Shown in pieces: positions 27,121 through 39,399 of a stretch of 64,000 bases of DNA. Position 1 is the stretch's first letter. Each line of letters opens with the position of its first letter. The DNA lies in contig OY821742.1 of the NCBI GenBank assembly GCA_963682055.1, positions 2,751,816-2,815,815 on the forward strand. Direction: 5' to 3'. The notes under the pieces are model-generated. The model was not told the DNA's origin, searched no databases, and saw nothing but the letters and a program-made list of their open reading frames with translations. Made by a program: the position numbers and the translations under genes. The stretch comes from Primula veris (lineage: Eukaryota; Streptophyta; Magnoliopsida; Ericales; Primulaceae).

Positions 27121-28042
27121 CGACCACATTGGCCTTTGCCATCGGGATGACAGCACCACCGACTCTCCTCACGGAGCGACGGTTGTTCACCTCGATGTTG
27201 AGCTTCTCAATGAGCCCCTCCAACCTCATTTCCTTCCGCTTGTGATTCAGGTAGTTTTGAAAGTCTTTCCAGGACGGCGGCAATTTCTCAATCATGAGTG
27301 CCACTTGGAAAGGCTCATTAATAACTAGCCCCTCAGCCTCAAGGCGGTGATAAATCAGTTGGAGCTCCTCAACTTGCTCCATGACACCCCTGCTGTCAGT
27401 CATACGGTACTCGTGAAAGTCCGTGACAACAAATCTCTTTGTGCCAGCGTTATTCACTTTGTACTTATTTTCGAGAGTCTCCCATAGCTCCTTTGCAGTA
27501 GCTTTGGGCTCGAAAACACTGAACAGCGTGTCATCTAGAGCACACAGGATATAGTTCTTGCATAGGTAGTCAGCATGTCTCCATGCCTCAACCGCAGAGA
27601 ACGACTGCTCGTCCAGATCGTCCTCGCTTAGGACGGGAGTAGTCTCCTTAAGAAACCTGGTCAAATTCAGAGTGGTGAGATAAAACAACATCTTTTGCTG
27701 CCAACGTTTAAAGTTGTCTCCCCTGAATTTTTTCGGTTTCTCCAGATGAGAAGTCGGCAAAGTAGGCACAGCCGAATACATCGGTGCCTTGCCCTTGGCC
27801 GCAGCCTTGGCTCTTGCCGCAGCCTTAGCTGCGGCCTTGGCCGTGGCCGCTGCTTCGGCCGCAGCCTCAGCTTTGGCTGTAGCATCCGCCATAGCCGCAG
27901 CTGCTGCGGCCTCAGCCCCTGTAACTGCGTCATCAGCGTTAGCCACCATATTCACATCGCCCCCAGTGTTATGGACAGGCCCACCAACCACTGGGTCATG
28001 CTCACCCCCGATAGGCAACTCAATAGGCGACGTGTTTGTCAT
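27121..28042 (-). CDS. Copia gag (UBN2-type capsid), frameshifted before pol
   Basis: Starts at ATG 28042 (MTNTSPIE). The open frame extends 13 codons further upstream, but this Met fits the usual copia gag start. Residues ~40-85 are an Ala/Lys-rich low-complexity run. Then comes a copia gag core ([56 protein letters not shown]), which builds the virus-like particle. Near 27121-27125 one base appears to have been lost: the reading continues in another frame to 26753 with no gag similarity, while the zinc knuckle and pol lie in the neighbouring frame. In most copia elements gag and pol form one frame, so I read this as a mutation, or a sequencing error, rather than programmed frameshifting. 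Confidence 0.88.
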
Positions 28043-28302
28043 CTGAAACGACAACACAAAACGTATGAGATACGTGTACAATCAATTCTATAAACAAACA
28101 CCAAAACTTATATTTGGGTTTGTAAAAGAATTACCAAACAAATAATAAAATTAAACTTTTATCCTTTTAAATATCAATACGGTTGATATTAAAAGGATTG
28201 AACGATTCTTATTGAATACCAATACGGTTGGTATCAACAAGATTCAAAAATAAAAATAATTGTATTAATACACGAAAGAAACAACACACTATCGGTTAAG
28301 AT
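28043..28302 (-). promoter_or_regulatory. Copia element 2 leader and presumed primer-binding site
   Basis: Between gag ATG and the 5' LTR. Immediately inside the LTR the minus strand reads ATCTTAACCGATAGTGTG, close to ATCTTAAACGATA at the same place in element 1. It is not the common tRNA-iMet site (TGGTATCAGAGC). I could not assign the primer. Confidence 0.5.
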
Positions 28303-29597
28303 TGTTGGTTTCCGTGTACGAAATAACAATTAACAATAATTAAAGGACTAAACAATAATAAACAAAACCAGTGTAATCTTTATTAATTTCGAAACTGATA
28401 TAGAAATTAACGATTACAACATGTAGGTACTGAAACGTAAATAAAGCAAACGTTATCAGATTATTATTAATTAATAATCTGATGTTTTGAATTGCAATAA
28501 ATAGAAACTGCCGGACTGGAAAGTATAAACTTAACAGCCGGACTGTTCTGATTTAAATGGAAATAACAGGACTGAATTGAAACTATTCTAATTAGTGAAT
28601 TTAATTACAGAATTGAAATTACAGCAAAAACCAGAACTTTAAAGAAATTACAGAATAGTACAAACAGAATTAAAAGCTACAGCTAAGGACAGCAATTGAA
28701 ATACTGAAATAAAAAAGGACAGAATTGAATACGTAAATTAAATGGACAGAATTAAAAGACGTAAATGAAATGGACAGAATAGAAATAAAATAAGACGAGG
28801 CTACTGTTAACAGTATGCCCTTAACCGATATTCGCCCAACCACCTTAAGGTTTCTGGTTGCGTTGGCGCTTCGATTCCAAGGTACAACGTCTCGGATGAC
28901 TCGCCGGAAACTGGCGACGAGTCAAGGTCGAGCTGTTGGTGGGTGGTTATCTCTGGTTCTAAAATGTAATGCTGATTTTTGAGAGATGATATATGCTTCT
29001 GGATTTTATTTCAGAATGTTGTGAATGTTTTTTGACATGTGGGGGGTCTGCCTATTTAATTCGAAACTGCAGTATTAACTTTGCAATAAATTCATATTTA
29101 TTGCAACAGTTACAGCTTTGCTGGAAGCTTTTCCCGAACAGGCGCACTTTTCTCTGGTTCCCGAGCGAGCAAGCGCGCCCGACGAGCAAGCGCGCCCGAC
29201 GAGCAAATGTGTATGTGGACACAATACACACATGTGTATGTGGACACAATACTTAATATACACATGCGATACCTTAGTATATATATTGTAAAAATCACTC
29301 ATGATTTTCCAATGTGGGATAACCCTCATGGGTTAAATCCCATTTCTTTTCTCATTTTTCAGCATTGACTTTATTGCCTCTTTCGAGTACCAACCTTCGA
29401 GTCCAATTATCATTCACACCTTTCCTCCGAATAGGTCATGCGATATACCGTTGCGAAGCTCGTCGCACGAGCTACTCAAAAGCATAGAGTATGGCCTCAG
29501 AAAAACTGAGGAGTCGCATTAAAAATTGACTCAAAGATGGTCCCTGACCACTTTGGAAAACCATGTTTAAACTACATGTTTTCCAACTTTTCCAACA
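28303..29597 (-). repeat. Complete LTR of copia element 2 (5' LTR in element orientation)
   Basis: 1295 bp, TGTTGG...CCAACA, followed by ctttt (29598-29602), the same target sequence that flanks the solo LTR. Contains the cgagcaagcgcgcc minisatellite at about 29160-29210. Confidence 0.93.
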
Positions 29598-32431
29598 CTT
29601 TTCTCATGGTTGTATTGTTTAATTGGATAGTCTTACTACTATATGAGTCTAGTTATGCTCGTCTCTTCACTGATGAGATGCTCTCTATCTGCTAATATTC
29701 ACTCTTATCGGAGTTTACTAGAGGATACAGTAGCATCTAAATACATAAAACCTCTTGTATTGGTTATTTTTAAGGCACACCAATGTTAAGTTTTGATGAA
29801 ACATTAAACATCTCAAAGTTCTGAAAAAATGTGAAACGTTGATGACTTTATCATGCGTAGGATAGAGTAATGTGTTTCATATCCCCACTATACGCCCTAT
29901 CTTCAATATTTTGTGGCCATTAAATTTTTCAAAGGGACATCACCTTTGCATTTTTATGTGGTGTCAATCTTAAAAACTGGACAGTAAGAACATTTTATTT
30001 GCTACTTCTCGAATTTTGCGAGCAAAGTGGAACATGACAAAAATAATAATCAATTAAGGACTCAATATGCAGGGGGGGGGGGGGGTGTTATTGTTTAGCA
30101 CCATTATTTTGTAGCAGGTCACTTGCTTAGTTCTAGGTTTTTGTTATTGTGGTTTTGCTGCTTTCTAGGTTCCTTCGACTTTAATTGAAGTTTTTTTTAG
30201 TCATATAACCTGACAATTTTCTCGTCTTTCTTCTGTGGCCTCTATTCTTATCTTTATGATCTTTGTTAGAGCTTCACATACTAAACGAGCTGAATGATTT
30301 TAACAACAATTCAATACACTGGATCCGTGGTATTACAGTGAAGTTTTCTCGTTTTAGTCACTTGAATCAATATATGTCCTTGAGTTAAGACTTCAGACAC
30401 TAGCCAGCAGCTCATATCAAATACTTCTCGGCTTTTTGTTCAAGTTGTAGGACTGAGTTTGTTGACAACAAATTCAGTAATCTTCTTCTCTGAATTGATT
30501 GTATTCAAGTTGATACGTTTATCCCCTTATTTATTTAATCTTAGGTTTTTGCAAGGTTTCAAATGGCGCTAGGAGGTGAGGGGGCGCCTAGGCGGCAAGA
30601 CCATTTTTTCATAATTTTTCACAATTTTCTTAGACATTCATATAATAAACGTGTTATAAATAAATTTACCGTCTATTAGCCTATAGTTATACTATTAAAA
30701 TCCATTTTTTAAATTATTGCTGTAAACAAAATGATAAAAAAAAATATAAAAATCATCAACTTTTATTATTATTTTTGTTATTTCTAGGTGAGAGAGTAAA
30801 GTTAGTCTAATTGAAGGTTTTGAGTATTTAAAAAATAATTTTTTTATTTTTTTAAACTTTATACATGCGTTGACCAGCTTGAAAACGAATTGAATTAGTC
30901 CCGGCAGCAAGGCGCTAGGTGCCGCCTAGGCCGATTTTTAAAACACTGGGTGTTTGATTATCCACATGAACCTGTTATCATCTCACTGGTTGAGAACTAC
31001 CACTTACAAAAGTTTTTACTTTTGTGCTGTGTTGGGATAGCTGATGATGATCTGTGTACCACTCAAGTGGTAATTTATATCATGGAAGTTTAGTAAAATT
31101 TAAATGTAGCATTTGTATCTCTTGATCATGTTTGGCTTGTAGACTATCATGGCTTTCTACACTGTCCTACTGGAATGCCAATTCTTGCTGATGGAGTTTA
31201 ATAAGTACATTTTCTACTTATCCTCTGCCGACAAAGATAGTAGTTAAACTACTTTAGTTGTATTCCATTCTAGTATATCGTACTATATCACGTACCATGC
31301 CATTATATTTGATTTCCATGACCCCTCTTTCTCTCTGGTTATTTCTGTAGTCTTCCAAAATTCTCAATTTAATGTCATTTTTTGGTGGTTGCAGGATTTG
31401 AAGTGCTTTGTGTTTTCTCTCATCTCACTCCACTTCAAGATCAAACCAATCTAAGGAAAAGAGGTCTGATTTGCAACTAGTTTCCATATGCTGGTGTGGA
31501 AATGGTTCTTTACTAGTGTCATTTTGTGTGAGAGTATGTAGATGGAACTGAAGGTGCTTGGGATTTTATTGAGATTGTAGAACTGCGCGTACGATTTTTT
31601 TTAAATTGTAATCCTAATTTTACCGTAACAATGGCCTAATTGATTAGCAACCTTTCCCTTCTGTTTGTTATTTTATTTCGATGACATCCCCAAGAGCTTC
31701 AATTTAAACTGTGATTTTGATTGATGTCGTACCAGGCTTGCAAAGAGATACTCTTGATACTAAAAAGTGGTTGCAGATTTGATGCCATGGATGAAGTTCT
31801 TTAGAAACTTAGCAAGGTTTTGTTGATTTTCTGGTGTAGTGGACTGTCTTTTTATTCTCGTCTTACATTTTGTTATAAAAGGTGTTTGCGAGAGATCAGG
31901 AAAACTAATAGTCGCTCCATTTGATTTTATGATTGCTTCAGTCTCTACCAGGAATATTAATTTTGGCACTTCACCAGAATCAGTAGTACAATTACAGATT
32001 TATAAAATTACCTCTGAAGACCATTTCATCTAAGCATGAAATAGCAAAATCGGAAGAAGTAGACATAAACCAAGTGGACATGAGGTCTACTTAAATTATT
32101 TCAGTTTCTTATCTAACTGCAATGAAAAACAGTACTAGCACTAGTCTCGAGCGCTTGCACTCGTAGCATTAATTTTCTACGCCTCAGATATATCTTGGCT
32201 TGATGTACGACTCAAATGTATGGCGTTTACAACTACAACGGATGGGTTGTCTAAACATATCACAAATGATAAAACATGCATGGCGTTTAAAGACGTCTAT
32301 CCAAATGCGTGACAAATTATTCCTGTGATACCAATATATTACGGTTTTGCGAGCAAGTTGTTGAAAATAAACTTCTATTGGAGATCAACTTTCGTTTATA
32401 TTTACAAATATGGAAAAAAATCTTATTATCT
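29598..32431 (+). repeat. Duplicated segment A (copy 2)
   Basis: Copy of 19942-22776, shifted by 9656 and then by 9655 after the G run at 30072. It ends at ttatct, where it continues into gtgtactcgcttttt, presumably the original flank. Confidence 0.93.
31395..31454 (+). pseudogene. Orphan copy of the last MAGO exon
   Basis: Identical in coding content to 21740-21799, including the ttgcag acceptor and TAA stop. No upstream MAGO exon lies between it and the copia LTR, so it cannot make a MAGO protein unless spliced from the distant exon at 17726, across a transposon. Confidence 0.9.
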
Positions 32432-34227
32432 GTGTACTCGCTTTTTCACAAGGTGCTGATGCAAAAAGAATTCCAAGGACAATTTCAATCTTTAGTTTGA
32501 TACCTTTTTTAAGTAGTGTTAGCGCTGCAATTGTCAGAGATATGAAAGGCATTGTATCTAGATGTAGCGTACCTGACTCTGAGTCAAGATGAGTTCATAA
32601 CCGTTGGATATTGCTACAATTAAAATATGAAATGTACTGTAGCAATATCAAATGACTGTGGACTCTGAGTCACTATGACTCAGAGTCATATGCACTGCTT
32701 CCATTGTATCTTGCGAATCTCATGAATTAATACTCGGTAAATTAATAATCTCTATAAATTAATAATTTTTTTCTGTCCCGACTTGAATCAGTGTAAAAAA
32801 TCGTAAATTTTGATAAATTAATAAGATAATAAAAATTAAAATATTCTTATATAAATATTTAGTCCCTACAAAATCATAAAATAATAATTATTCAAAATGA
32901 TAAACATTAGTAGGACGATTTAGTGAAATATGATTCTATAATCCTTTTTTTTCTTCTTAAAATCTAAATGTAGTTGGAGCTACTCTATAATTTGATGTAT
33001 CTAGTGACTATTCTTATTTTGTTAGACGATTTAACATATAACAAAATTTATATATTAGTAAATGAAGTAGTATATTTGACTTTATTAACGAGTTTTCTTA
33101 ATAATATATACGGAGTTTTATGTCATTGACGAGTATAATTATTGAATCGATTTAAATATTTCTAAAATAATAAATTATTAATTTATAAATTTATAGAGGT
33201 ATTACTGTATGTAAACAATTCAAATCGAGTAAATTATTGACATCTTTGTAAACCATCATATACGGTCCTGACGCCCAATCTGAGATGCATTAAATTGGGA
33301 CATCTAACCCACAAGGGGCCCATTTTTGTAATTACATGCACAGAAAAATTATTGATTATTACTTAATATCACTCATATTTGTTTTATATTTAGTGTTTAT
33401 GAGCAGTGTATGTCCATCACTAGACAACTAGACTACATCAAACAGTTTGTATTCTCTTTCGTTAACTAATTATTTCATGATTTTAGTTAACACTACCAGT
33501 CAAAATACGCTTTAATTTTGAAAAAAAAAAAATATGAAGGTAAAGTTTATAAAAACTTTAATAATAATTTTTCATTTTAAGAGAAATAAAATAATTGACT
33601 CTTATATTTTTTGGAATAAATATAATGACGTTAGCCACATCTGAAGTAAAAATATCAAAGAAAACATTATAATTCTAGTTAAATAACACATAATTAAGAA
33701 AAACAGTCTAGTTAGAATAGTTAATTGTATTTAATACGTTATAATTAAAACAATTTACTTTAAACACGATTTAATAAAAAGTCATATTAATGATCATTAT
33801 TGAAAAAAAAACTCTAATTTAAGGCCTCTGTTTCAAAATTAATTTATGCCTCCAAAATACTGAAGACGGTACTGTTAACCCGTTGATCTTTCTTAATTGT
33901 AGGCATGTAGTAATTACATGCATCTAGTAACTACATGTTATGGTTTCACTTAAGAAACTTGCACTTGAAATGGAAAATAGACTTAATTGGAGTACGGTAC
34001 CACTTTAATAGAATTATTAGTAGCATCTGATTCTCTCGAGTCGAAATTTGTAGAGGAAAACAAATTATATAACTTCAGTGAGAGACTTTGTACTGAAACA
34101 GATAAAATTATTGAAAAGCATCAACATACGTATAGTATTTGAAATTATTACATAGATCACAAGTAAACTAAGTTCATAACCTCTCTTTTACTTTTTCCAC
34201 ATTTTTGGAACTTTAAATTAAATATTA
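32432..34227. other. AT-rich intergenic region upstream of RLP1 3' end
   Basis: No gene seen. The first ~45 bases (tttttcacaaggtgctgatg) match 52068-52095, another trace of block duplication. Several short poly-A/T runs. The last part (about 34075-34227) is the 3' flank of RLP1 and matches the same place after RLP2 (45048-45231). Confidence 0.6.
32574..32687. repeat. Nested inverted repeats (small fold-back)
   Basis: gactctgagtc at 32574-32584 and again at 32661-32671 pairs with gactcagagtc at 32677-32687; the latter pair forms an 11-bp hairpin with a 5-base loop. Inside, gatattgctaca (32607-32618) pairs exactly with tgtagcaatatc (32638-32649). No target duplication was resolved. Confidence 0.75.
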
Positions 34228-37200
34228 CTACCTCTCTTTTTTATTAAAAAAGACATAGTAACATCTAGATATAAAATCCGAGAGCTTAAACCAAGCACTA
34301 TCTAATGCTCCAAAACAAGTAATCCTCCACGATTTGCTGAGAATCAAGGGACCTATCAGAACCCAAAAACCAACTATGAATCCGATTGCAATGCTGCCAA
34401 TAAACCACAAGTCCAGATATTCATCACTTTCTTGTTGATCAACTCCATGCACAACTTTTGCATTACATTTGGCCAGAGGTGGCCCACAGAGCTTGTTATC
34501 GGCGAAGCTGGATTCGTTAAACCCTTGGAGTTGAGTACTTAAAGGAATTTGTCCTGTGAGTTCATTACCGGACAGGTTCAAGTTACTTAAGAAATTCAAT
34601 TTCGAAATGCTCCACGGAATTTCACCTGAAAGTTGGTTTAGAGAAAGATCTAAGCTTTCGAGTGTACTCATTTCACCAATGTTGATTGGAATGGAACCTG
34701 AAAAGTGATTCCGAGACAAATTCAGGAACCTCAAACCCGCAAGTCTTTTTAACCCCTCTGGAATCCAACCTGATAAGTTATTCGACGAAAGATCCATAAA
34801 CGTCACGAACACGATTAGTGAACTATATTCGTTCTCACTTCCTTTTGTGACCAAAAACCCATTATCATATTTGTAATTCTCAAATTCCGCGGGTGGTATA
34901 TATATTCCGTAGTTCGTATTTCGTTTCGTCTTTATCAGAGCACTGAATTTCGAGAAGCACTTTGGCACTAACCCGGAGAGGCTATTGTGTGCAAGGTCCA
35001 AAATCTGAAGAGATTGAAGATGACATATTTCGTGTGGAATCTTTCCGTAGAACCTATTTGAGTGAAGATTCAAGTTGACCAACAATGGAAATGAATTTCC
35101 CACCCAGGTAGGTATATTTCCTGAAAATTGATTTTCTCCAAGGTCAATTGTTTTCAATCGTGCACAATTTTGTAGAGCCTGAGGCAACTTTCCCGAGAGA
35201 TTGTTATGACGCAAGTGTAGATATCTGAGAGTATGTATTTCTCTAATTGAGTTTGGTATGGGACCATTCAGATAATTGTTGTCTAAATTTAGAATTCTTA
35301 GACTTGTCCAATTCTCGAAGCAGTCAGGAATACTTCCTGACAAAAGATTATATCGAAAATTTATAAATAAAATATCTAAGTTCGTCTGATTACAAAAGAA
35401 TTGGTGAATAGATTCTGAGAAAGAATTATTCGAAAGATCAAGCCAATTCACTCTAGACATGAATGGTGGTAATGGACCAGTGAAATGGTTTGAACTTAGA
35501 TCAGCGATAGAATTAGAAGTAAACCTAATTACATAATTAGGGAGCTCTCCATAAAATCCATTAGATGATAAATTTAGGTATTTAAAAGTTCCATGGGTCT
35601 TATTCCAGAACTGGGGGGGAATAAAATCCGATATTCCTGTGTCTGAAATGTCTAAGTAATTTAGTTGTTTTTGTGATTGCAGCCAAGAAGGGAATCGGGG
35701 TCCGAGATACCAATTTCTCAAATCCAAAACTTCAAGTTGAAAGGGAGGGATCCAGGAATCACCAGATTTCCAGGTTAGTTTATTTCCAGCTGCAGTTAGG
35801 TACCTTAATCTCTTAAGATTTGCAAAATGAAGGTCTGTAATGACACCTTCCATCGAGTTCCCATCGAAGATAATTGTTTGTAACATTGTAAGTTTCCCTA
35901 TAACTTCAGGCAGGGTTCCATTCAATAGATTAAAAGAAAGATCTAAATGCTTCAAGTTTGATAATCTTGCTAATGAAGATGGAATTGTACCTGAGATGAA
36001 GTTATAAGAAAGTCTAATAGAGACTAGATTTGTAAAATGGCCAATCTCATATGGCAAGTGCCCAATGACATTAGCTCCACTTAACCTCAGTACTTCCAAT
36101 CTCTTAAACATGAAACTCCTAAGGAAATTTCCTATGTCCAACATATAGAGATTATTAGACGACAAGATAATACCCTTCAAGTTGCGGAGCTTTCCCAAGG
36201 ATACTGGCACCGACCCCTCCAGTTCATTGCCGCTCAGATCGAGACTAGTTAGAGAAGTTAAGTTACCTATTTCATTTGCGATGACACCTTCCAACATATT
36301 ATTAGAAAGATCAACTTCTTCATGATATTGGAAACTATAAAACCACTTTGGTATTCTCACACCAGAACCTTCATTCCCATGGTTGAAGAAGGATTTTATC
36401 AAGGTCGTGTTTTTAAGAGCACTTGGAAATGGATTGTCAGAAAATGATCCTCCACCTATGTTTATGGAGACTAGACGAGGGAGATTAAATAGCCACTCAG
36501 GAACAGGTGACCTGAACTTATTTTCAGAAAGGTCGAGAATCGAGAGTGAAGTAAAGTTAACACTGGTAATCGAAGGTGAAATATCTCTCAAATTACAATC
36601 AGACAAGTGCAGTTCAAGTAGAGAAGGGAGCCTGCTCGTCGCATGTTCCCAACCTATTGTCTCGCTCAGGTCTACGTAAGACATATCTAGATATCGTAAT
36701 GAAACAAGACCTGAAATCCATCTGAAACTATCACTACTTAGACCGGAGTTACCTCGAAAATCAAGATGGCGAATCCTGGATAGATTTCCAAGTTGATGAG
36801 GGATATTCCCGCTAAAGAAAGAATCTGAAAAATTGAGGTACCTCAAACTTGTAATGGAGCCAATGAAGCTAGGTATTGGACTATAATTAAAACCGTTGCT
36901 GCTCAAATCGAAATGACGGAGGTGCTTCAGATCAAGCAACGATGGATTAATCTTGCCACCTAATCGTTGATAAGAATAAAGAAAGTATGCATCATCTAAC
37001 AGCGCCTGATCATATGGAGCTTGCAGTTTAATTTTAGTGATGTGGCCAGTGAAGTTGCTGCATACGATTCCATACCATGCACAACAGTCATTGCCGACCC
37101 ATGAAGATAGGCGGTTCCAAGGGTCGGATAAATCATGCTTGAACTTAAGAAGAGCTTGCCTCTCAGTTTCAAAGCAACGAGTACCCAAGCTATCACTACT

Positions 37201-37284
37201 CGCACTAGCTAAGCAGCAACAATGGAATGTAGTGGCAGCGAAAAAGCAACAATAAAGTGAAATAAGAAGTTTAGTATAGCTCAT
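34228..37284 (-). CDS. LRR receptor-like protein RLP1 (EIX2/Cf-like)
   Basis: A 1018-residue single-exon gene. Signal peptide about 1-29 ([20 protein letters not shown]...), LRR N-terminal cap about 35-80 ([13 protein letters not shown]...CCAWYGIVC), then some thirty plant-type LRRs (LxxLxLSxNxLxGxIP), interrupted by a non-LRR island at about 780-820 ending in [12 protein letters not shown]. Four closing repeats follow, then a Cys-containing cap ([10 protein letters not shown]), an acidic stretch (QESDEYLD), a transmembrane helix about 960-982 with a GFIVG (GxxxG) motif, and a short basic tail ending NKKER. No kinase domain. Family knowledge: such proteins sit in the plasma membrane, sense microbial or self molecules and signal through the partner kinases SOBIR1 and BAK1. 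The specific ligand is unknown. Length and domains are complete, with no sign of decay. A close paralogue is at 45232-48312, sharing promoter and 3' flank. Confidence 0.95.
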   Translation of the reverse strand: MSYTKLLISLYCCFFAATTFHCCCLASASSDSLGTRCFETERQALLKFKHDLSDPWNRLSSWVGNDCCAWYGIVCSNFTGHITKIKLQAPYDQALLDDAYFLYSYQRLGGKINPSLLDLKHLRHFDLSSNGFNYSPIPSFIGSITSLRYLNFSDSFFSGNIPHQLGNLSRIRHLDFRGNSGLSSDSFRWISGLVSLRYLDMSYVDLSETIGWEHATSRLPSLLELHLSDCNLRDISPSITSVNFTSLSILDLSENKFRSPVPEWLFNLPRLVSINIGGGSFSDNPFPSALKNTTLIKSFFNHGNEGSGVRIPKWFYSFQYHEEVDLSNNMLEGVIANEIGNLTSLTSLDLSGNELEGSVPVSLGKLRNLKGIILSSNNLYMLDIGNFLRSFMFKRLEVLRLSGANVIGHLPYEIGHFTNLVSIRLSYNFISGTIPSSLARLSNLKHLDLSFNLLNGTLPEVIGKLTMLQTIIFDGNSMEGVITDLHFANLKRLRYLTAAGNKLTWKSGDSWIPPFQLEVLDLRNWYLGPRFPSWLQSQKQLNYLDISDTGISDFIPPQFWNKTHGTFKYLNLSSNGFYGELPNYVIRFTSNSIADLSSNHFTGPLPPFMSRVNWLDLSNNSFSESIHQFFCNQTNLDILFINFRYNLLSGSIPDCFENWTSLRILNLDNNYLNGPIPNSIREIHTLRYLHLRHNNLSGKLPQALQNCARLKTIDLGENQFSGNIPTWVGNSFPLLVNLNLHSNRFYGKIPHEICHLQSLQILDLAHNSLSGLVPKCFSKFSALIKTKRNTNYGIYIPPAEFENYKYDNGFLVTKGSENEYSSLIVFVTFMDLSSNNLSGWIPEGLKRLAGLRFLNLSRNHFSGSIPINIGEMSTLESLDLSLNQLSGEIPWSISKLNFLSNLNLSGNELTGQIPLSTQLQGFNESSFADNKLCGPPLAKCNAKVVHGVDQQESDEYLDLWFIGSIAIGFIVGFWVLIGPLILSKSWRITCFGALDSAWFKLSDFISRCYYVFFNKKER

Positions 37285-37352
37285 GATTGATAAATATATT
37301 TGATTTGGTGTATGTAGTTTTGGACATGATTTAGTGTGAAGACTATGGTTGA

Positions 37353-37360
37353 TATATATA
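37353..37360 (-). promoter_or_regulatory. TATA box of RLP1
   Basis: TATATATA about 70 bp upstream of the RLP1 start codon. The surrounding ~115 bp (37285-37400) is nearly identical upstream of RLP2, so the core promoter was duplicated with the gene. Confidence 0.65.
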
Positions 37361-37558
37361 GCTAATATTTAGCTACAACTATTCTTGCAAAGACTTTGAA
37401 GTTCCAACACCAAGACTTTTAGCTTGGGTTGTACCAAAAAGGATTATGATTTTCGTAATCTTTTCTTCTAATTGTATATATTTATATATTTATATATTGA
37501 AATAAATTGCAACTACTTGTGTATATTTATATATTGAAATAAATTGCAACTGAGTGTT

Positions 37559-37897
37559 TAGAGCACCCGCATCAGTTATAAATACGGGAAAAATTGTTAA
37601 AATGATATCATATCAGTTTCTTTATATTTTCCTCAAATATAGATAAATTCGGCTCATTCCCCCAAATTTAAGGGAATGATTTTATCTTTCATCTCTCTTC
37701 ATATTCTTTCTTAGATATATATTAAAAAATTAATATGAGTTGAAAATAAATTATTAAATAATATATAAATAATATTTTAATGTTATAAGAGAGATGATAG
37801 AGTAATTGATGTGGAAGTTGTATTATAATAAATTAAATAATATAAATACTATCCCGAATTTAGAAAAACTGATGGGAGAACCGGTACTGATGCTCTA
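37559..37897. mobile_element. MITE inserted in duplicated flank
   Basis: Starts gagcacccgcatcagttat and ends aactgatgggagaaccggtactgatgctc, so the ends are imperfect inverted repeats. It interrupts sequence (ttgcaactgagtgttta ... catcaaatccaacttt) that is continuous in the tandem repeat at 9878-11870. The interior is AT-rich and non-coding. Superfamily not determined. Confidence 0.65.
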
Positions 37898-37904
37898 TAG
37901 TAGT

Positions 37905-39330
<1,426 letters not shown>

Positions 39331-39399
39331 GAATTACTGTTCCACCAATTAACAATTAATTTAGAATCAAACTCTACCAAAAAATCAGTAAAACCAAGA

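Larger units (their letters stand above)
22786..29597 (-). mobile_element. Ty1/copia LTR retrotransposon, left LTR truncated
   Basis: Order on the plus strand: truncated LTR 22786-23222, polypurine tract complement (atcccccacacg), pol and gag on the minus strand, complete LTR 28303-29597, then ctttt. The left LTR lacks about its first 870 bp. It does not start at a target duplication but is fused, through about nine extra bases (22777-22785), to the end of segment A. This is what a tandem duplication breaking inside the LTR would leave. Pol is open throughout; gag and pol are separated by a one-base frameshift. Confidence 0.92.

Noticed and set aside
27789..28046. Ala-rich open frame on the plus strand
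   Set aside because: It is the complement of the Ala/Lys-rich low-complexity part of gag.
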